Shown piece after piece: positions 12,891-24,914 of a stretch of 64,000 nucleotides of DNA. The stretch comes from Chamaecrista fasciculata (taxonomy: Eukaryota > Streptophyta > Magnoliopsida > Fabales > Fabaceae). The stretch spans positions 39,208-103,207 of the forward strand of contig QANZ01034567.1 of assembly GCA_003254925.1 (NCBI GenBank). Direction: 5' to 3'. Position 1 is the first letter of the stretch. Each line of letters opens with the position of its first letter. Position numbers and translations under genes: made by a program. Under the pieces are notes generated by a model, which had not been told where the DNA came from, searched no databases, and saw only the letters and a program-made list of their open reading frames with translations.

Positions 12891-14423
12891 AAACTTTGGG
12901 TGGCTTATATGTTACTGACGTTTCTCCTATTTCTCCTCCCATAGTCCCTTGTAAAAGACAACGTTTTGGTATTGTTTCATGAATTGTGAATGTGTGATCT
13001 GGAACTTTCCATTGGCAAGACAGCCTTTCCTAATTTGTCATATTTCTCCTCCCATACTGTGAATTGTAATCTGGAACTTGCAATTGGCAAGACAGCCTTT
13101 CTTATCTTGTCATGCTTTGTTCCCATACTTGAATTAAAATAAAAATGGTGACTACTGTGTGTGGAGATTGCATTACCGAAGTTGATATTTAACGTGTAAA
13201 AACGTTTATTATTAAGAAGGAATGATATATCATATACCTGTTCCTTTCAGATGCCAAATGAATAATTACTAATATCATTATTATAAGAATAACAGACAAA
13301 TTAAATAGTAGATTGTTAAAGTCATATACACCGTATGTTTAAGATAGGGAGCAAACTTCTAGTGAGAATGGATTAGTTCCAATTACAAAGATACGGAGAC
13401 ATCTGCCATCATGCAGATGCTCCATTTGTGACTGTACCGAAGTACACTAGTAAGCCGATTTGTCAACTCTCTGATGGTCTGATGATGATGCACAGAACCT
13501 TATAACGCAGAGCACCAAAGATTATATCACAATTTACTAATCTAACTAATTATTTTAATTGAAATTTAGTTTAAATGATCATTTTTTTTGCCTGTTTGGA
13601 TACTAGCAATCTCGAATCCAAGAGCTTGGATCCACCTTGGCAAGGGTTAGCTAGTAGTTTAAATGATCATTGGGAACAAAAGAGTAGTGTTGTTGGGAGC
13701 TTAGATAATGTACTACAGTTGTGAAAATCATTGAAGCAAGCATTGCTCAATAAGTCAGGGGATGAGCAGCAAACATTATAGATTCTAAGAAAACTAAAAT
13801 TCAAAAGGGGATATTAAAATCATTGCACTATTGTCTCAGTGTGTTTGAATAAGGTAAATTTATGAAAGTAATTTTGGTAGGTAACTGTTCTTTCAAACAT
13901 ATCAAAATTATAAAAGAAAATAATTTAATTAGTTCTAAAAATTAATTTCCCTCTTAAATTTATAAAAATTTTAGCATCACACTTTATAGTCAGCTGCTGC
14001 AAAAAGTTAAGTTTCTTTTGAAATGAAGTTTATAAATAGAAATGTCCATTAATGTATTTTGATAAACTATTATTGGATGTTTATACTATCTTATCATAAT
14101 AGTATAATGAATAAATCGTTTCATATGATTGATAGTCAAAGGAAGGAAAAGATCACGAAGGAAAAAATAATAGTCAATTTTTAAAATTTATTAACATAAT
14201 CATAAATTCCGATCTACTCAACCGAATGAACAAATGAATGATATTGATATCTTATCAGGTATCGGGCAGACAGATTAATTGACCCCATTTTTTTATTTTT
14301 GAATTTCTCAGTAGGGGAAAACATGCTTTTCACCAGTCACCATATATATCATCACACGAAGTAATATTTTGTCCTTACTCCATTCATTGCAGGTGAAAAT
14401 TACCATTCCTATTAGGTATTTTC
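12891..14423. other. COX6a 3' flank and intergenic DNA
   Basis: The presumed COX6a 3' UTR covers the first few hundred bases. At about 12990-13130 a ~85-bp segment is repeated (ATCTGGAACTT ... CAATTGGCAAGACAGCCTTTC twice). No gene seen. Confidence 0.45.
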
Positions 14424-14756
14424 TAAGAATGGACACTTATTTTGAGGGTGTGTCGCCGTGTCGGATACATGTCAGTGTCCGACACCCGTACGACACCGAC
14501 ACGACACATATTCATAAATTTTAAAATATAAATTAATTTTTTGTGACTTTAACATGACATATAAAAGAAAATAATAATACATATGACATATATTATGAAT
14601 AAAACTTGTAATTTTTAAATTTTTCATTAAAAATTATGAATATTTAATTATTTATATATATAAATATATGGCGTGTCGTGTCGCGTAATTTTGAGAGTTT
14701 AGCATGTCGCTGTGTCCGTGTCGTGTCCCGTGTCCCGTGTCCGTCCATGCTTCCTA
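14424..14756. mobile_element. MITE family M1, copy 2
   Basis: In inverted orientation relative to copy 1. Ends TAAGAATGGACAC and GTCCATGCTTCCTA; interior GTGTCCGACACCCGTACGAC and ATTTTTCATTAAAAATTATG match copy 1. Flanked by GGTATTTTC (14415-14423) and GTTATTTTC (14758-14766), an 8/9 match after one extra C, which suggests a 9-bp target duplication. Confidence 0.75.
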
Positions 14757-15053
14757 CGTTATTTTCAGACATTACTTGATCGTCAAATTAACATTCCCCT
14801 GATTTTTTTTTAAATAAAAAAACAAGCTTTTTTGGTTTTTTTTTGGTTATTGGTTGTGATATTTCTGACTTCTGACGATAACTCTCATGAGTCATGAAGG
14901 GATCTTTCTGTGCCCCTTTCAATTCAGCTGGGATGCCAGTGTAATTTGAAGCCTTAAGCAACTTCAGAAAGTGTAAGGTACAATTTCCGCAGTTAAATAT
15001 CCTTTTTTATTTATTTACATATACAGGTGTAGTATTACATATAAACAAAGTAT

Positions 15054-15581
15054 AGGTTAAAATCTCATTTTTAGTCCTTTATATATGGGTAAGATTTCAT
15101 TTTGGCCCCATATTTTTTAATTGTTTCAAAGTAGTCATCAATGTTTCCATGATTTTTCAGTTTTGATCTCAAATTATTAAATATGACTATATCTCTCTCG
15201 TTTCATATTCAAATATAATGAGTTTGGAGTTACTAGTTTTTTAACGAGTCATTTTTATTTCTAATTGGAGCCGTAAACGAATGAGGTCAAATCAGACCGC
15301 AAAAGTGGCCCGCTCGTCTTATGGTCAAATGAGTGAAGTTAGTCATATCTCTTTTATTTTTCAAATTCGAATGCACTGAATTTAGAGTTAGGAGTTACTC
15401 TTGACGAGTTTTTTCTCTACAGGATTGTCAAAAAACAAAGTCAAATCGAGCCCCAAAAGTGAATTTGGAACCAAAAATGAAAAATTATGTAAACATAAAG
15501 GACCACTTTGAAATAAAAAAAGATGTAAGACAAAAGTGTAATCTGACCTATACATAAAGGACCAAAATGAGGTTTTAACTA
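15054..15581. repeat. foldback element (~530 bp)
   Basis: The left arm GGTTAAAATCTCATTTTTAG and the right arm, read in reverse (TAGTTAAAACCTCATTTTGG), pair. The pairing continues through GTCCTTTATRTATRGGT and TTTCAAAGTRGTC. The centre holds two diverged copies of a segment with GTCATATCTCTTTTA and GGAGTTACTCTTGACGAG. A fragment of the same type is at 27940-28340. No coding potential. Confidence 0.6.
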
Positions 15582-16234
15582 AAAATATTGAATATCCTAT
15601 TAGTCATCTTTCATAAATTACGGTATAATCAAATTCCTGAATGATTTTAAACTTTTATATTCAACACAAAATCTTATACTGTAACCAGTTTATGTTTGTT
15701 GAAGAGGTGCCATCAAGTTATTAATTAATGAGAATATGAGATAAACACCCTAGTTATTTAACTTTGGTACTGATTGCTGATCATCTTGTGATGCCTGTCT
15801 ATAATGACTAATGAGAAACAGAAGATCAATACTCAGAATCAATTATCCTGGTTTGAAAAGAAACATCATATTTATTACTTCCACAACAATTGAAGAACAT
15901 TAAATGATTTATACATGGAAAAACCCTAGATCTTTCCGAATTCTCTTTCCACCTATTGGTACATAAGATATTTTCTGAGTCTTCAGGAAATTTGCAAGAA
16001 GCCAAAGAACGTTGCTCCTGTTCTCCCAAGAAAACAAAAGTTCATATTGTAGTATATTTATCGCCTAAAGAACAATACATATTTCTATCAAAAGAAAGAA
16101 CAATACATATCTCAACCCCAAAAGGAAAAAAAAAAAAAGACCACAAATAGAGGAAGCAAGAAGCAGTTGATTTTATTTGATTGCTCTCTGTATTGGTCTC
16201 TGGCAAAGTTCTCAAATTACCATCCCTGAGAAAT

Positions 16235-17941
16235 TCAAGATCCAGAATTGCCTTGATCATTTGAGTTGGAATCGCTATGGCCATCTGAGTTAGCTGATTC
16301 CACATTCTGGTTTACTGAATCAACTGATTCTTCTTTCTGAGCTCCTCCTTCATTTTCACTTGTCTTGCTTTGATCAGTGTTCTCACTATCATGCTGCACT
16401 GCTTCAGTATCATTCTTGGATGATGCATCTTTCTCTTCAGGATTTGAAGAATCAGAAATATTGGCTGGCACCGCCTCATCTTGACTTTCCTTCCTATTGT
16501 CGTTTGAGTTATTCTGGCTAGCATCGTTACTATTTTCTGAGTTTGAGGATCCATCTTTGTTTTCTTCCGATGAAGTATTGGAGGAACTGATCACTTGTTC
16601 TTGGTTGGCTTCCTTGTTCTGTTCTGTATTCAACGATTCATCTGTCTTCTGTTCCAAGGAAGTCTGTTGCGTAATTTCCGAGTTTGAGGATCCATCTTTG
16701 TTTTCCTCCGATGAAGCATTGGAGGAACTGGGCACTTGTTCTTGGTTGGCTTCCTTGTTTTGTTCTGTGTTCGACGATTCATCTGTCTTCTGCTCCAAAG
16801 AAGTCTGCTGCACCTCCTGGCTAGCATCTTTGTTGTCATTTGTACTGGATGGTAAAACAATTTCTTGTGTTTCTTGTTTGTTGGAATTGTCATTGACATT
16901 TTCATTCTGGACAGGATTAGTAGAGTGGTCATTGGAGTCCGAGGAAGATGGAGTACTGGAATCAGCTGATGATTCATTCTGTTTATCAGTCGTATTAGAT
17001 GTTGTATCTTCATGGGAAGTGTTTTGCTCTTGCTGATGCTCATTTGAATCTTTATGTGTATCATTCTCTGTCGCTGCCTGATTCTCACTGTCGCTTCCTT
17101 CATTGGTTGTTGTAACCTCAGAATCAGTCTTTTCAGTAGTTTCTGACTCTGTTGCTTTTGAGACCGACTCATTCTCACCAGTATGAGCTTCTTCAGTACC
17201 ATTGGTATTATTGGACTCCACCTTAAACTCATTATTTTCCTTGTTCTCAAATTGTTCTGTCTTGTTGTGACTCTCATCTGAGATATCTTGTGTTGTATGG
17301 TCTACAGCACTAGAGGCATTATCTCCAGCGTAATTTTCCTCTCTAGCTTCCTCACTGTTCCTTTCACCATCCTTAACTTGATCTTCAGATGAAACCACTT
17401 CCTGAATCTTCTCATTCTCATGCCCTTCTCTCTCTTTTTCTGATGTGTTATTCTCCTCCTTCTCTTTGTTATCATCTTGATCTTTTGCCTCCCCATTCTC
17501 TTGCTGACTTTCCTTGTTCTCACCATTCTCATCGCCAGCATTTTCAGAACTCTGCTCGCCCACTTTCTCCTGATCCATTGAATCCCCTTCATTGTTATAC
17601 TGCTCCTGTTTTTGAGTCGAGATCTCATTATCCACACCATTGGTATCATCCATCTTGTTTTGCTCATCATGCTTGCTTTCTTCTTCTTCTTCCTCTTCCC
17701 TGTGCCTTGCATCTATGATGGAGGAAGTTTCCTCCACGTGAGGCTGAAGGTCCTTCCTCCCTAACTTCACAGATTCATTGCTAGTTCCTGTGCTTTCACC
17801 ATATGATGCTTTCTTGTCATGAGATTGTTTGACTTGGTAAACCAGCCAGATGCAAACGCCAATAAGAACACATAACTGTAGTACATGCTTCACTTTGAAG
17901 CCTTTGGATCTCTGGTTTCTCTGGGGAGATAACCTGAACAT
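16235..17941 (-). CDS. acidic Ser/Glu/Asn-rich single-pass membrane protein, unknown function
   Basis: One uninterrupted coding exon of 568 residues. The first ATG of the frame is at 17941. The N-terminus is basic (FRLSPQRNQRSKGFKVKH), followed by one hydrophobic segment, VLQLCVLIGVCIWLVYQV (about residues 20-37), so a type II membrane orientation is likely. The remaining about 530 residues are low-complexity, rich in Glu, Ser, Asn, Asp, Thr and Gln and almost free of hydrophobic clusters, so probably disordered. A 47-residue unit is duplicated in tandem (see 16541-16822). Splice-like sites suggest a 5' UTR intron at 17987-18580. Plant proteins with a similar N-terminus are annotated as uncharacterised or dentin-sialophosphoprotein-like. 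Its place next to COX6a suggests orthology with At4g37820 (recalled position, not checked). Function unknown. Confidence 0.85.
   Translation of the reverse strand: MFRLSPQRNQRSKGFKVKHVLQLCVLIGVCIWLVYQVKQSHDKKASYGESTGTSNESVKLGRKDLQPHVEETSSIIDARHREEEEEEESKHDEQNKMDDTNGVDNEISTQKQEQYNNEGDSMDQEKVGEQSSENAGDENGENKESQQENGEAKDQDDNKEKEENNTSEKEREGHENEKIQEVVSSEDQVKDGERNSEEAREENYAGDNASSAVDHTTQDISDESHNKTEQFENKENNEFKVESNNTNGTEEAHTGENESVSKATESETTEKTDSEVTTTNEGSDSENQAATENDTHKDSNEHQQEQNTSHEDTTSNTTDKQNESSADSSTPSSSDSNDHSTNPVQNENVNDNSNKQETQEIVLPSSTNDNKDASQEVQQTSLEQKTDESSNTEQNKEANQEQVPSSSNASSEENKDGSSNSEITQQTSLEQKTDESLNTEQNKEANQEQVISSSNTSSEENKDGSSNSENSNDASQNNSNDNRKESQDEAVPANISDSSNPEEKDASSKNDTEAVQHDSENTDQSKTSENEGGAQKEESVDSVNQNVESANSDGHSDSNSNDQGNSGS
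16541..16822 (-). repeat. in-frame 141-bp tandem duplication in the acidic membrane protein
   Basis: Two adjacent units, 16541-16681 and 16682-about 16822, each 141 bp (47 codons). Both encode a segment starting QTSLEQKTDES and running through TEQNKEANQEQV and SSEENKDGSSNSE. The units differ at roughly a dozen bases, so the duplication is fairly recent and keeps the frame. Confidence 0.85.
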
Positions 17942-19837
17942 GATCAATATTCCTCACCCTCAAAATTATACTTCTTTTCCACACACCTGCACATGTTGAG
18001 TAATAATTTCTATCAGACTAGGCATTATCACAAACAGCTAGTAAGCATAAGTCTGATCACCAAAAAAAGAAACTACAAAATTCACTCCCTCTGGTAAATC
18101 CTCAAGCAAATGTAAATCAAGTGCAGGGTAGATGCAATATAAGAAAACAATTGTACTAGCAATCTAGCACCAACGATATTGTTCAATGTTTACAAAAATC
18201 AACTGCATCTGATAACCAGTAAAAACAGGATTTCTGCTCATCACAAGGATCCAACATCTGTAAAGAATAGATCAGCTCGTGATCAATTTCCACAGGTAAA
18301 GTTGACTAAATTTTTTTAATGTTCTAGTTTCAAGTTATCAAACTTTGCAGTAAAATATAATGGAACAAGGAGAATATTCAAATTCTGCAGCTAACCAAGT
18401 TGGAGAGAAGAACACTTTGAGCTTGTATGATAAGACAGGTTCAAAACTACTCACAACTCCACACAGATCTAGACTGTTTATCCAAACAATGTAGTTATAT
18501 TCTGAATCTACCGAAATTGATGAACTTTTCCAAATCCCAATAACTAGAGAAAATGGTGAAGCACAAAAATAACAACATACCCGGAAGAAGCAGCCTGCAG
18601 ATTATGGAATGAGCACAAAGGAATGGCCTTTCGTTCTTGTTCTTCTTTAATATAATTCAGAAGTTGCAGGGAACTCTGATTTAAGAATTTTGGAAGCAAA
18701 TGAGTTTCAGATCTGATACTAGGAATGGAATGTGCGGTGGACTTATTTATGATGTGAACACCAATTTTTTAACTGGGCGAGTGCTCTGTGAACTGATTTG
18801 AAAGTCTTAACTTTTTGGATAATTACCTAATTATTTAAATCTTTTTGACGAATTGCAGATTCTCATCCATTTTTCCTGCTGCTTTGTACTCTTTCCTTCA
18901 TTATAAAATAAATTTTAAGTTAGTCCTTATCTGGAGTATTAATTTCATAACATGGTTCCATCGGTCATTAAAAAGTTAGGTGAATCTTTTAAATTCTCAT
19001 TTAACATCATTAAATGGTTTTTGAAAATAAAAATGATTATTATTTTAATATTTTAATTTTGATAAAAACTATCATTTGTGATATTTTTTTTAATTGCCAA
19101 GAAAACCAAATGTTAAAATACACAAATTTTGCTAAACTCTTTCTTGAACTTTTTATTTTATGCAAAGTTGTTAATTTTTATTTGAAAATATTTTGGCAAA
19201 CCTATCTTTTTGGTCTTTAAATATTATGTCAATTTTTAAATTCATTCGCAAAATTTATTTATTATTAATTTTGTTTTTAAAATTTTATATTTTAGTCAAT
19301 TTTATTATTTGCATCAATTGCATCCAATGAATTAACAACAAATATCACATAATTTTCAATCTAAGTCAGTATTTATTTTCCAACAATGTTGACATCATAA
19401 GGCAAATGGAATTTGTCGTCAATTCATTTGATAAAGTTAATGTAAATAATAAAATTGTTAAAAATATAAAAATTTAGAGATAAAATTGGCAATAAATAAA
19501 TTTTATGCATGTATAAAATTGAAAATTGATGTAAAATCTAGATACTAAAAAAAAATTTCTTTTGTCAAATATTTTTCATTTAAAAAAATTGATAGAAAAT
19601 TGTTTTTAGAAATTAAAATGTGCTACTTGGGAAGTAATATATTTTTAGAGTAGAGAAAGTATTATAATTAGATGCAAAGTTTAGGGTAAATACGTGTAAT
19701 TTTAGCATATATTTTTTTGTTGGTCAGTTATTGTTCATCACGTAGAAATCAAGTGGGAAGTTGAGAACGACACCGTTGATTTATTAGGAGCACCGTCATA
19801 CATCAGCGGACAGAAAACTGACACGTAGCATACAGTT
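17942..19837. other. leader of the acidic protein gene and shared upstream region with NFS1
   Basis: On the minus strand an acceptor ending TGTGCAG (17988-17987) and a donor GTATGTT (18580) fit a 5' UTR intron, with a leader exon beginning at or beyond 18581. The sequence from about 18800 to 19740 is AT-rich without a recognisable gene. This is a divergent arrangement, so both promoters lie here. Confidence 0.45.
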
Positions 19838-19848
19838 TTGCCAAAAAA

Positions 19849-19857
19849 AAACCCTAA
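19849..19857 (+). promoter_or_regulatory. telo-box AAACCCTAA before NFS1
   Basis: AAACCCTAA lies 176 bp before the NFS1 ATG, near the presumed transcription start. Telo-boxes are common near the 5' ends of plant housekeeping genes. Function inferred from position only. Confidence 0.4.
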
Positions 19858-20032
19858 AGCTTGTCGGTTACACTCATTCACTGTATCAATATCATCACGC
19901 AAAGCTCGAAGAAGAAACCCTTTATCCCATTTTGCAGTTTTCTTCAGTGACTTGAGATTTCAGAAATCCCTCTCTTGTTTCTTCACTAATTTACTAATTT
20001 CCAAACTCCTTGTAGTCTCAATTTCTAATCCA

Positions 20033-21409
20033 ATGACCTCGAAGCTTTTTGCTTCTAATCTCCGGCAACAGCTCGCAAAATCCACCCATCTCTTCCGCCG
20101 CCAGCTGCTATCCACCGCGACGGCGGCGGCTGCGGCGGCGCCGGAGCCCCAACACCATGAGGATTCAACGGGAATTACGATGAAAGGTGTGAAGATTTCT
20201 GGAAGACCACTTTATCTCGATATGCAGGCGACTTCTCCTGTGGACCCTAGAGTCCTCGACGCGATGCTTCCATTTTATATCTCTCGTTTCGGGAATCCTC
20301 ACTCTCGTACGCATCTCTACGGCTGGGAATCTGATTTGGCCGTCGAAGACGCTCGCGCTCAAGTAGCGTCTCTAATCGGCGCTTCTCCGAAGGAAATCGT
20401 CTTCACTTCCGGCGCGACTGAGTCGAACAATATCTCAATAAAGGGGGTTATGCATTTCTATAAGGACAAGAAGAAGCATGTGATTACCACGCAAACGGAG
20501 CACAAGTGTGTGCTTGATTCTTGCCGCCATCTTCAGCAAGAGGGATTCGATGTCACCTATCTTCCGGTTAAATCCGATGGGATTATCGACTTGGAGCAGC
20601 TTAAAGCTTCGATTAGACCCGATACAGGTCTCGTATCTGTCATGGCGGTGAATAACGAGATTGGGGTTGTTCAACCTGTTGAAGAAATCGGGAAAATTTG
20701 CAAGGAGTTCAATGTTCCGTTTCATACTGATGCGGCGCAGGCATTGGGGAAGATTCCAGTAGATGTAGAGAAGTGGAACGTGAGTTTGATGTCGTTGAGT
20801 GGGCATAAAATTTATGGGCCGAAAGGTGTTGGAGCATTGTATCTTAGGAGGAGACCGAGGATTAGAGTTGAGCCTCAAATGAATGGTGGTGGACAAGAGA
20901 GAGGAATTCGAAGTGGGACAGTGCCTACACCTTTGGTTGTGGGGATGGGGGCGGCGTGCGAGCTGGCGAAGAAGGAAATGGAGTACGACGAGAAGAGGAT
21001 TTCTGCTTTGCAAGAACGACTTCTTAATGGGATTAGAGCAAAGCTTGATGGGGTGGTGGTGAATGGGAGCATGGATAGGCGTTATGCTGGGAATTTGAAT
21101 TTGTCATTTGCTTATGTTGAAGGGGAGAGTTTACTGATGGGTTTGAAGGAAGTGGCTGTATCGAGTGGAAGTGCTTGCACTAGTGCTAGTTTGGAGCCAT
21201 CTTATGTGTTGAGGGCATTGGGAGTGGATGAGGATATGGCTCACACTTCTATTAGGTTCGGCATTGGGAGGTTCACTACAGAGGCAGAAATTGATAGGGC
21301 AATCGAGCTGACGGTTCACCAAGTGGAGAAGTTGAGGGAAATGAGCCCACTTTATGAAATGGTGAAGGAAGGGATCAACATCAAGGAGATTCAATGGGCC
21401 CAGCACTAA
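20033..21409 (+). CDS. NFS1: mitochondrial cysteine desulfurase NFS1
   Basis: An intronless frame of 458 residues, close to Arabidopsis NFS1 (about 453). The enzyme is PLP-dependent and takes sulfur from cysteine, leaving alanine, for iron-sulfur cluster assembly in the mitochondrial matrix with ISD11 and frataxin. Seen: a presequence (about 1-45) rich in Arg, Ser and Ala with an alanine run; [46 protein letters not shown]; the PLP lysine in [12 protein letters not shown] (Lys259); the catalytic cysteine loop [21 protein letters not shown] (Cys382); and RFGIGRFTT. The C-terminus [22 protein letters not shown] is typical of the eukaryotic enzyme. The start at 20033 ([11 protein letters not shown]) is the only ATG before the conserved core; the frame is open 65 codons further upstream but without ATG. 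All catalytic residues are present, so it should be active. Confidence 0.98.
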   Translation: MTSKLFASNLRQQLAKSTHLFRRQLLSTATAAAAAAPEPQHHEDSTGITMKGVKISGRPLYLDMQATSPVDPRVLDAMLPFYISRFGNPHSRTHLYGWESDLAVEDARAQVASLIGASPKEIVFTSGATESNNISIKGVMHFYKDKKKHVITTQTEHKCVLDSCRHLQQEGFDVTYLPVKSDGIIDLEQLKASIRPDTGLVSVMAVNNEIGVVQPVEEIGKICKEFNVPFHTDAAQALGKIPVDVEKWNVSLMSLSGHKIYGPKGVGALYLRRRPRIRVEPQMNGGGQERGIRSGTVPTPLVVGMGAACELAKKEMEYDEKRISALQERLLNGIRAKLDGVVVNGSMDRRYAGNLNLSFAYVEGESLLMGLKEVAVSSGSACTSASLEPSYVLRALGVDEDMAHTSIRFGIGRFTTEAEIDRAIELTVHQVEKLREMSPLYEMVKEGINIKEIQWAQH

Positions 21410-22608
21410 TTATCTTGCCATGAATATATGAGCCCTTGGGGAGATAGAAAATAGATGGTGTGCTCAACCAAATAAATGATCATTGTTCATCCAGGTAGCC
21501 TTATAGAATTGCTTTAGAAATTGCACTATTGCTGTAGGTATATTACGATGAAACTTGGCTTACGCATAGCTTTGTATGATGCCTTCCTGGTTTTGAATGA
21601 GAGACTATCAAAATTTGATTTTCTTTTGATGTATGTCATATTCTTTTTGTAGTTTGAAATATATTCTATGTCTCAACTGAGAGAAGTGAGTTTCATATCG
21701 TACTTTACATTAACATCCCTGTTAAAATAGTCTCACCAATAACTTCATTAATATAAACCGTTGTACCTCCAAGAACAATATATTCTTTTTGGAAGCTTTG
21801 TGGTTCAAATGTTGTATGCCTTTACATTGAGCATTCTGAGAGCATATCTTGTTGGAGTTTGTATCATTATGGATAACTGGATGTCTGCATATATGTTTAC
21901 TTGACATTGGTTATGTTGATTTCTTAGTTAAGAACGACCGAAAACAATTTAATTTTGGTTAATGCTTTAGGCCATTATTGTTTATTAAAAAATGGCTCTT
22001 CCCAATGAAAATAGTTAAATTCGGGCATTATAGTTTACTGACGTAACAGTGTACTTTGTCAGTTTTAACTGGGACTAAAAAACTTGGGTATATGATAGGG
22101 CAATATGGTATTTTGGTGATGCCTCTAGAAGATAGACTGATTCGGTGGAACCAACCATTTAAATGATTGTTGTTCGTTGCGGCTTAGCCTTACAGTCATG
22201 GATATGTAAAATTTGTTCCTGCTATTGAATGCATTTGGCAAATTTCTAAACTAAATGATGATGACAGAGTAAGGACTAAGAACTAGTATGGAAGATTTTA
22301 TATACAGATTGTAAATTGATTTGTGCATTTTAAGTGAGGAAAGGAAAGATTCGATTCATATTTTACAATAGTTACAGGTATTTTGGCGTCCACTTATACT
22401 AATGAATTTTTTTTATAGTTACACTTATAGCTGGGATTTCTTATTTTTCTTCTCTGTTAGGCAATTCTTCCATGCTTAGGTGATTTGTCTGTCATTTGGT
22501 TTCTGAATCAAGACTCAAGTGGGAAGATGGTAGATAACTAATATAATAATCCATTTTTTTTCATCTCTTTATGGTGTTTGATTATGCATGTAGATTTATG
22601 GTATCCTA
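21410..22608. other. NFS1 3' UTR and intergenic DNA
   Basis: AT-rich; the 3' UTR probably ends within the first 250 bases. I see no other gene. Confidence 0.5.
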
Positions 22609-23782
22609 GGGCCTGTTTGGCAACAAGACATTTCAATCTCATCCCATTTCAATCCTAATCTCAACCTAAAATTAGATGAACAGTCCAGTTTGGGTGTTTG
22701 TGTGGCACATAATCTCATCTCAATCTCATCCTAATCCTCATCTCATCCAAATCATCATCCCATTTATCATACATTTACTAATCTACCCCTATTTATATAC
22801 CTATATTTACCTACACTCTAATACAAATATAAAAAAGATAATTAGACAAAATAGTAATTTTACATACCCTCATTTATTACACTTATAATTTTCTCTCTCT
22901 CCATCATTTCTTATTAATTTTTTTTTTCTCCCTCTCACTCACTCACAAACACACACAAACTTCTCTCTCNNNNNNNNNNNNNNNNNNNNNNNNNNNNNNN
23001 NNNNNNNNNNNNNNNNNNNNNNNNNNNNNNNNNNNNNNNNNNNNNNNNNNNNNNNNNNNNNNNNNNNNNNNNNNNNNNNNNNNNNNNNNNNNNNNNNNNN
23101 NNNNNNNNNNNNNNNNNNNNNNNNNNNNACCGATACAATGTTATGGACCAAATTTTATGTTTACAATACTTTTCATGTTATTTGCATTCTAGTCCCCAAA
23201 ATATTACTTATTATTTTCTTTATATTCAAATTCATAAATGTGCCCCATTATTCATGGCTGGGATTCTCTACGAGCTTTGAATTATCACTCACACATGTTA
23301 GGGATTGATTAATTGGCCGGATACAAATTTATGGACCAAATTGCATTCTCAAAAGAATTTTAATGTTATTTTCATTTTGCCCCATAATCTCATCCAATAG
23401 GATGGACCAAAATTCATCATCCTATAGGATTGAGAAATCACGCTTTCCAAGAGCATCTCATCCAAATATCATCCCAGTCAAACCCCACCCAAACACCTAT
23501 ATTTCATCTCAATCTCAATCTCAACATCATTATTTCATACCATTTCTACCCCTATACAAAATAAATAAATCCAACAACCTATTTCACCTAACCACAATCA
23601 TTACATACCTTTTTATATAATTTTACACCCTACTATACATCATTTTCTCTCAAACCATCCAAACACCACTACATAATCTCATCTCATCCTAATCTCATCC
23701 TAATTTCAACATCATCTCATCTCATCTCATAAGTTGAGATTGGATTGAGATTGGATTGAACTTTTTGCTCCCAAACAGGCCC
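22609..23782. mobile_element. PIF/Harbinger-like element A, copy 2 (contains 159-N gap)
   Basis: Terminal inverted repeats GGGCCTGTTTGG and CCAAACAGGCCC bound about 1.17 kb that includes the N gap 22970-23128. Flanking triplets are CTA on the left and TTA on the right, near the TWA target of PIF/Harbinger. Subterminal regions are full of CTCATCTCATC and TTGAGATTGGAT. The right part is the reverse complement of copy 1 at 2004. The visible sequence encodes no transposase. Confidence 0.7.
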
Positions 23783-24587
23783 TTAGTTAATTGGTTTGGA
23801 AACTGATATGATAAGATTCATATGAATACACATTCTTGATCAGTGTAGCCCTGAACAATTCATATGTATTGATGTTGCTTTGTTGGCCCATGCGATGTGT
23901 GTGTGCAATCATACATAGTTATTGTGCCCCTGATGTCAAATTCATGATGAAGTTAAGAATTTGAGAATTCTGATACATCAGCTGCACAGAAAGTTCAGAA
24001 AAATAATAGAGAACTTTCTTAAGTCAAATCTGTCCATGATGTTGATTCATGATTGCAGCGGTGGCATTTAATTGAGAATGCTGTTTATATTAAAAGCCGA
24101 TAGCACACTTACCTTTTAAAATACAATTTATTCCTCAGGCGTTTTTACTTCTTACTCATCTACAGTGATTTATGATATTGTAAGAAACTGGTTTTAAAGG
24201 AAGTTCCACTTGTGACACTAGCGTGATTGTAAGTTTTTTTTATTGCTCCCATCTTCCAAGTTAGGTGTGTGTGCCTTTTAAGTTTTAACAAAAGAGTGAA
24301 GGTTGCGTCTTGCAAGGCAAAAGCCTCTGGAAAAAGAGGTATTCCTTTCCCAAAACCACTATGCTATCTCCAATGACCATGAAAGCAAGTTAAACCCATT
24401 CTTGAAAATGCATCCTAGTCAGTGACCGGACTTTTTTGCTTTTGATGGCATGCTCTATTTCAAGTTTCAAGAAAAGATCCTTAAAAGGAGAAGTCGAAGA
24501 AATAAATATAAAATCTGGTCACTTGCAATTGCAAAGCAACTCTAACCCATCAACATTTTTTTTTCTAGTGATCAGAAAAATGACAAT
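23783..24587. other. intergenic, no gene seen
   Basis: No open frame with a recognisable domain and no repeat that I can place. Confidence 0.45.
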
Positions 24588-24597
24588 GAAAAAGAAT

Positions 24598-24904
24598 GAG
24601 TAAACTACTAAATTGGTCCCTGGATTATTGACTCGCTGACAGATTGGTCCCCAAATTTAGGAAATTGACAAATAGGTCCTCGAATTTTTTTAACGAGTCA
24701 AATAGGTCCCCGAATTTTTCTAATATTTGTCAAATAGATCCTTCTGTGCATGTTATTCGGGGACCTATTTGACTAACGTTAGAAAAATTCGGGGATCTGT
24801 TTGACTCGTTAGAAAAATTCGGGGACCTATTTGTCAATTTTCTAAATTCGGGGACCAATCTGTCAGCGAGCCAATAATCCAAGGACCAATTTGATAGTTT
24901 ACTC
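24598..24904. mobile_element. small foldback element F (307 bp), 10-bp target duplication
   Basis: Almost entirely two inverted arms: GAGTAAACTACTAAATTGG on the left, GAGTAAACTATCAAATTGG when the right end is read in reverse, with GGTCCCCGAATTTTTCTAA units inside. Exact 10-bp direct repeats GAAAAAGAAT flank it at 24588-24597 and 24905-24914. It has the same termini and the same duplication length as the 2.1-kb element at 53392-55524. Confidence 0.85.
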
Positions 24905-24914
24905 GAAAAAGAAT

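Noticed and set aside
16497..17036. 179-codon plus-strand frame
   Set aside because: Antisense of the Glu/Ser-rich repeats; biased codons keep it open.
16630..17712. Minus-strand Arg/Lys/Met-rich frames (215 and 136 codons)
   Set aside because: Shifted frames of the acidic protein coding exon.
19838..20032. 65-codon N-terminal extension of NFS1
   Set aside because: Open but without ATG, and it overlaps the telo-box and probable 5' UTR; the ATG at 20033 gives the family's normal length.
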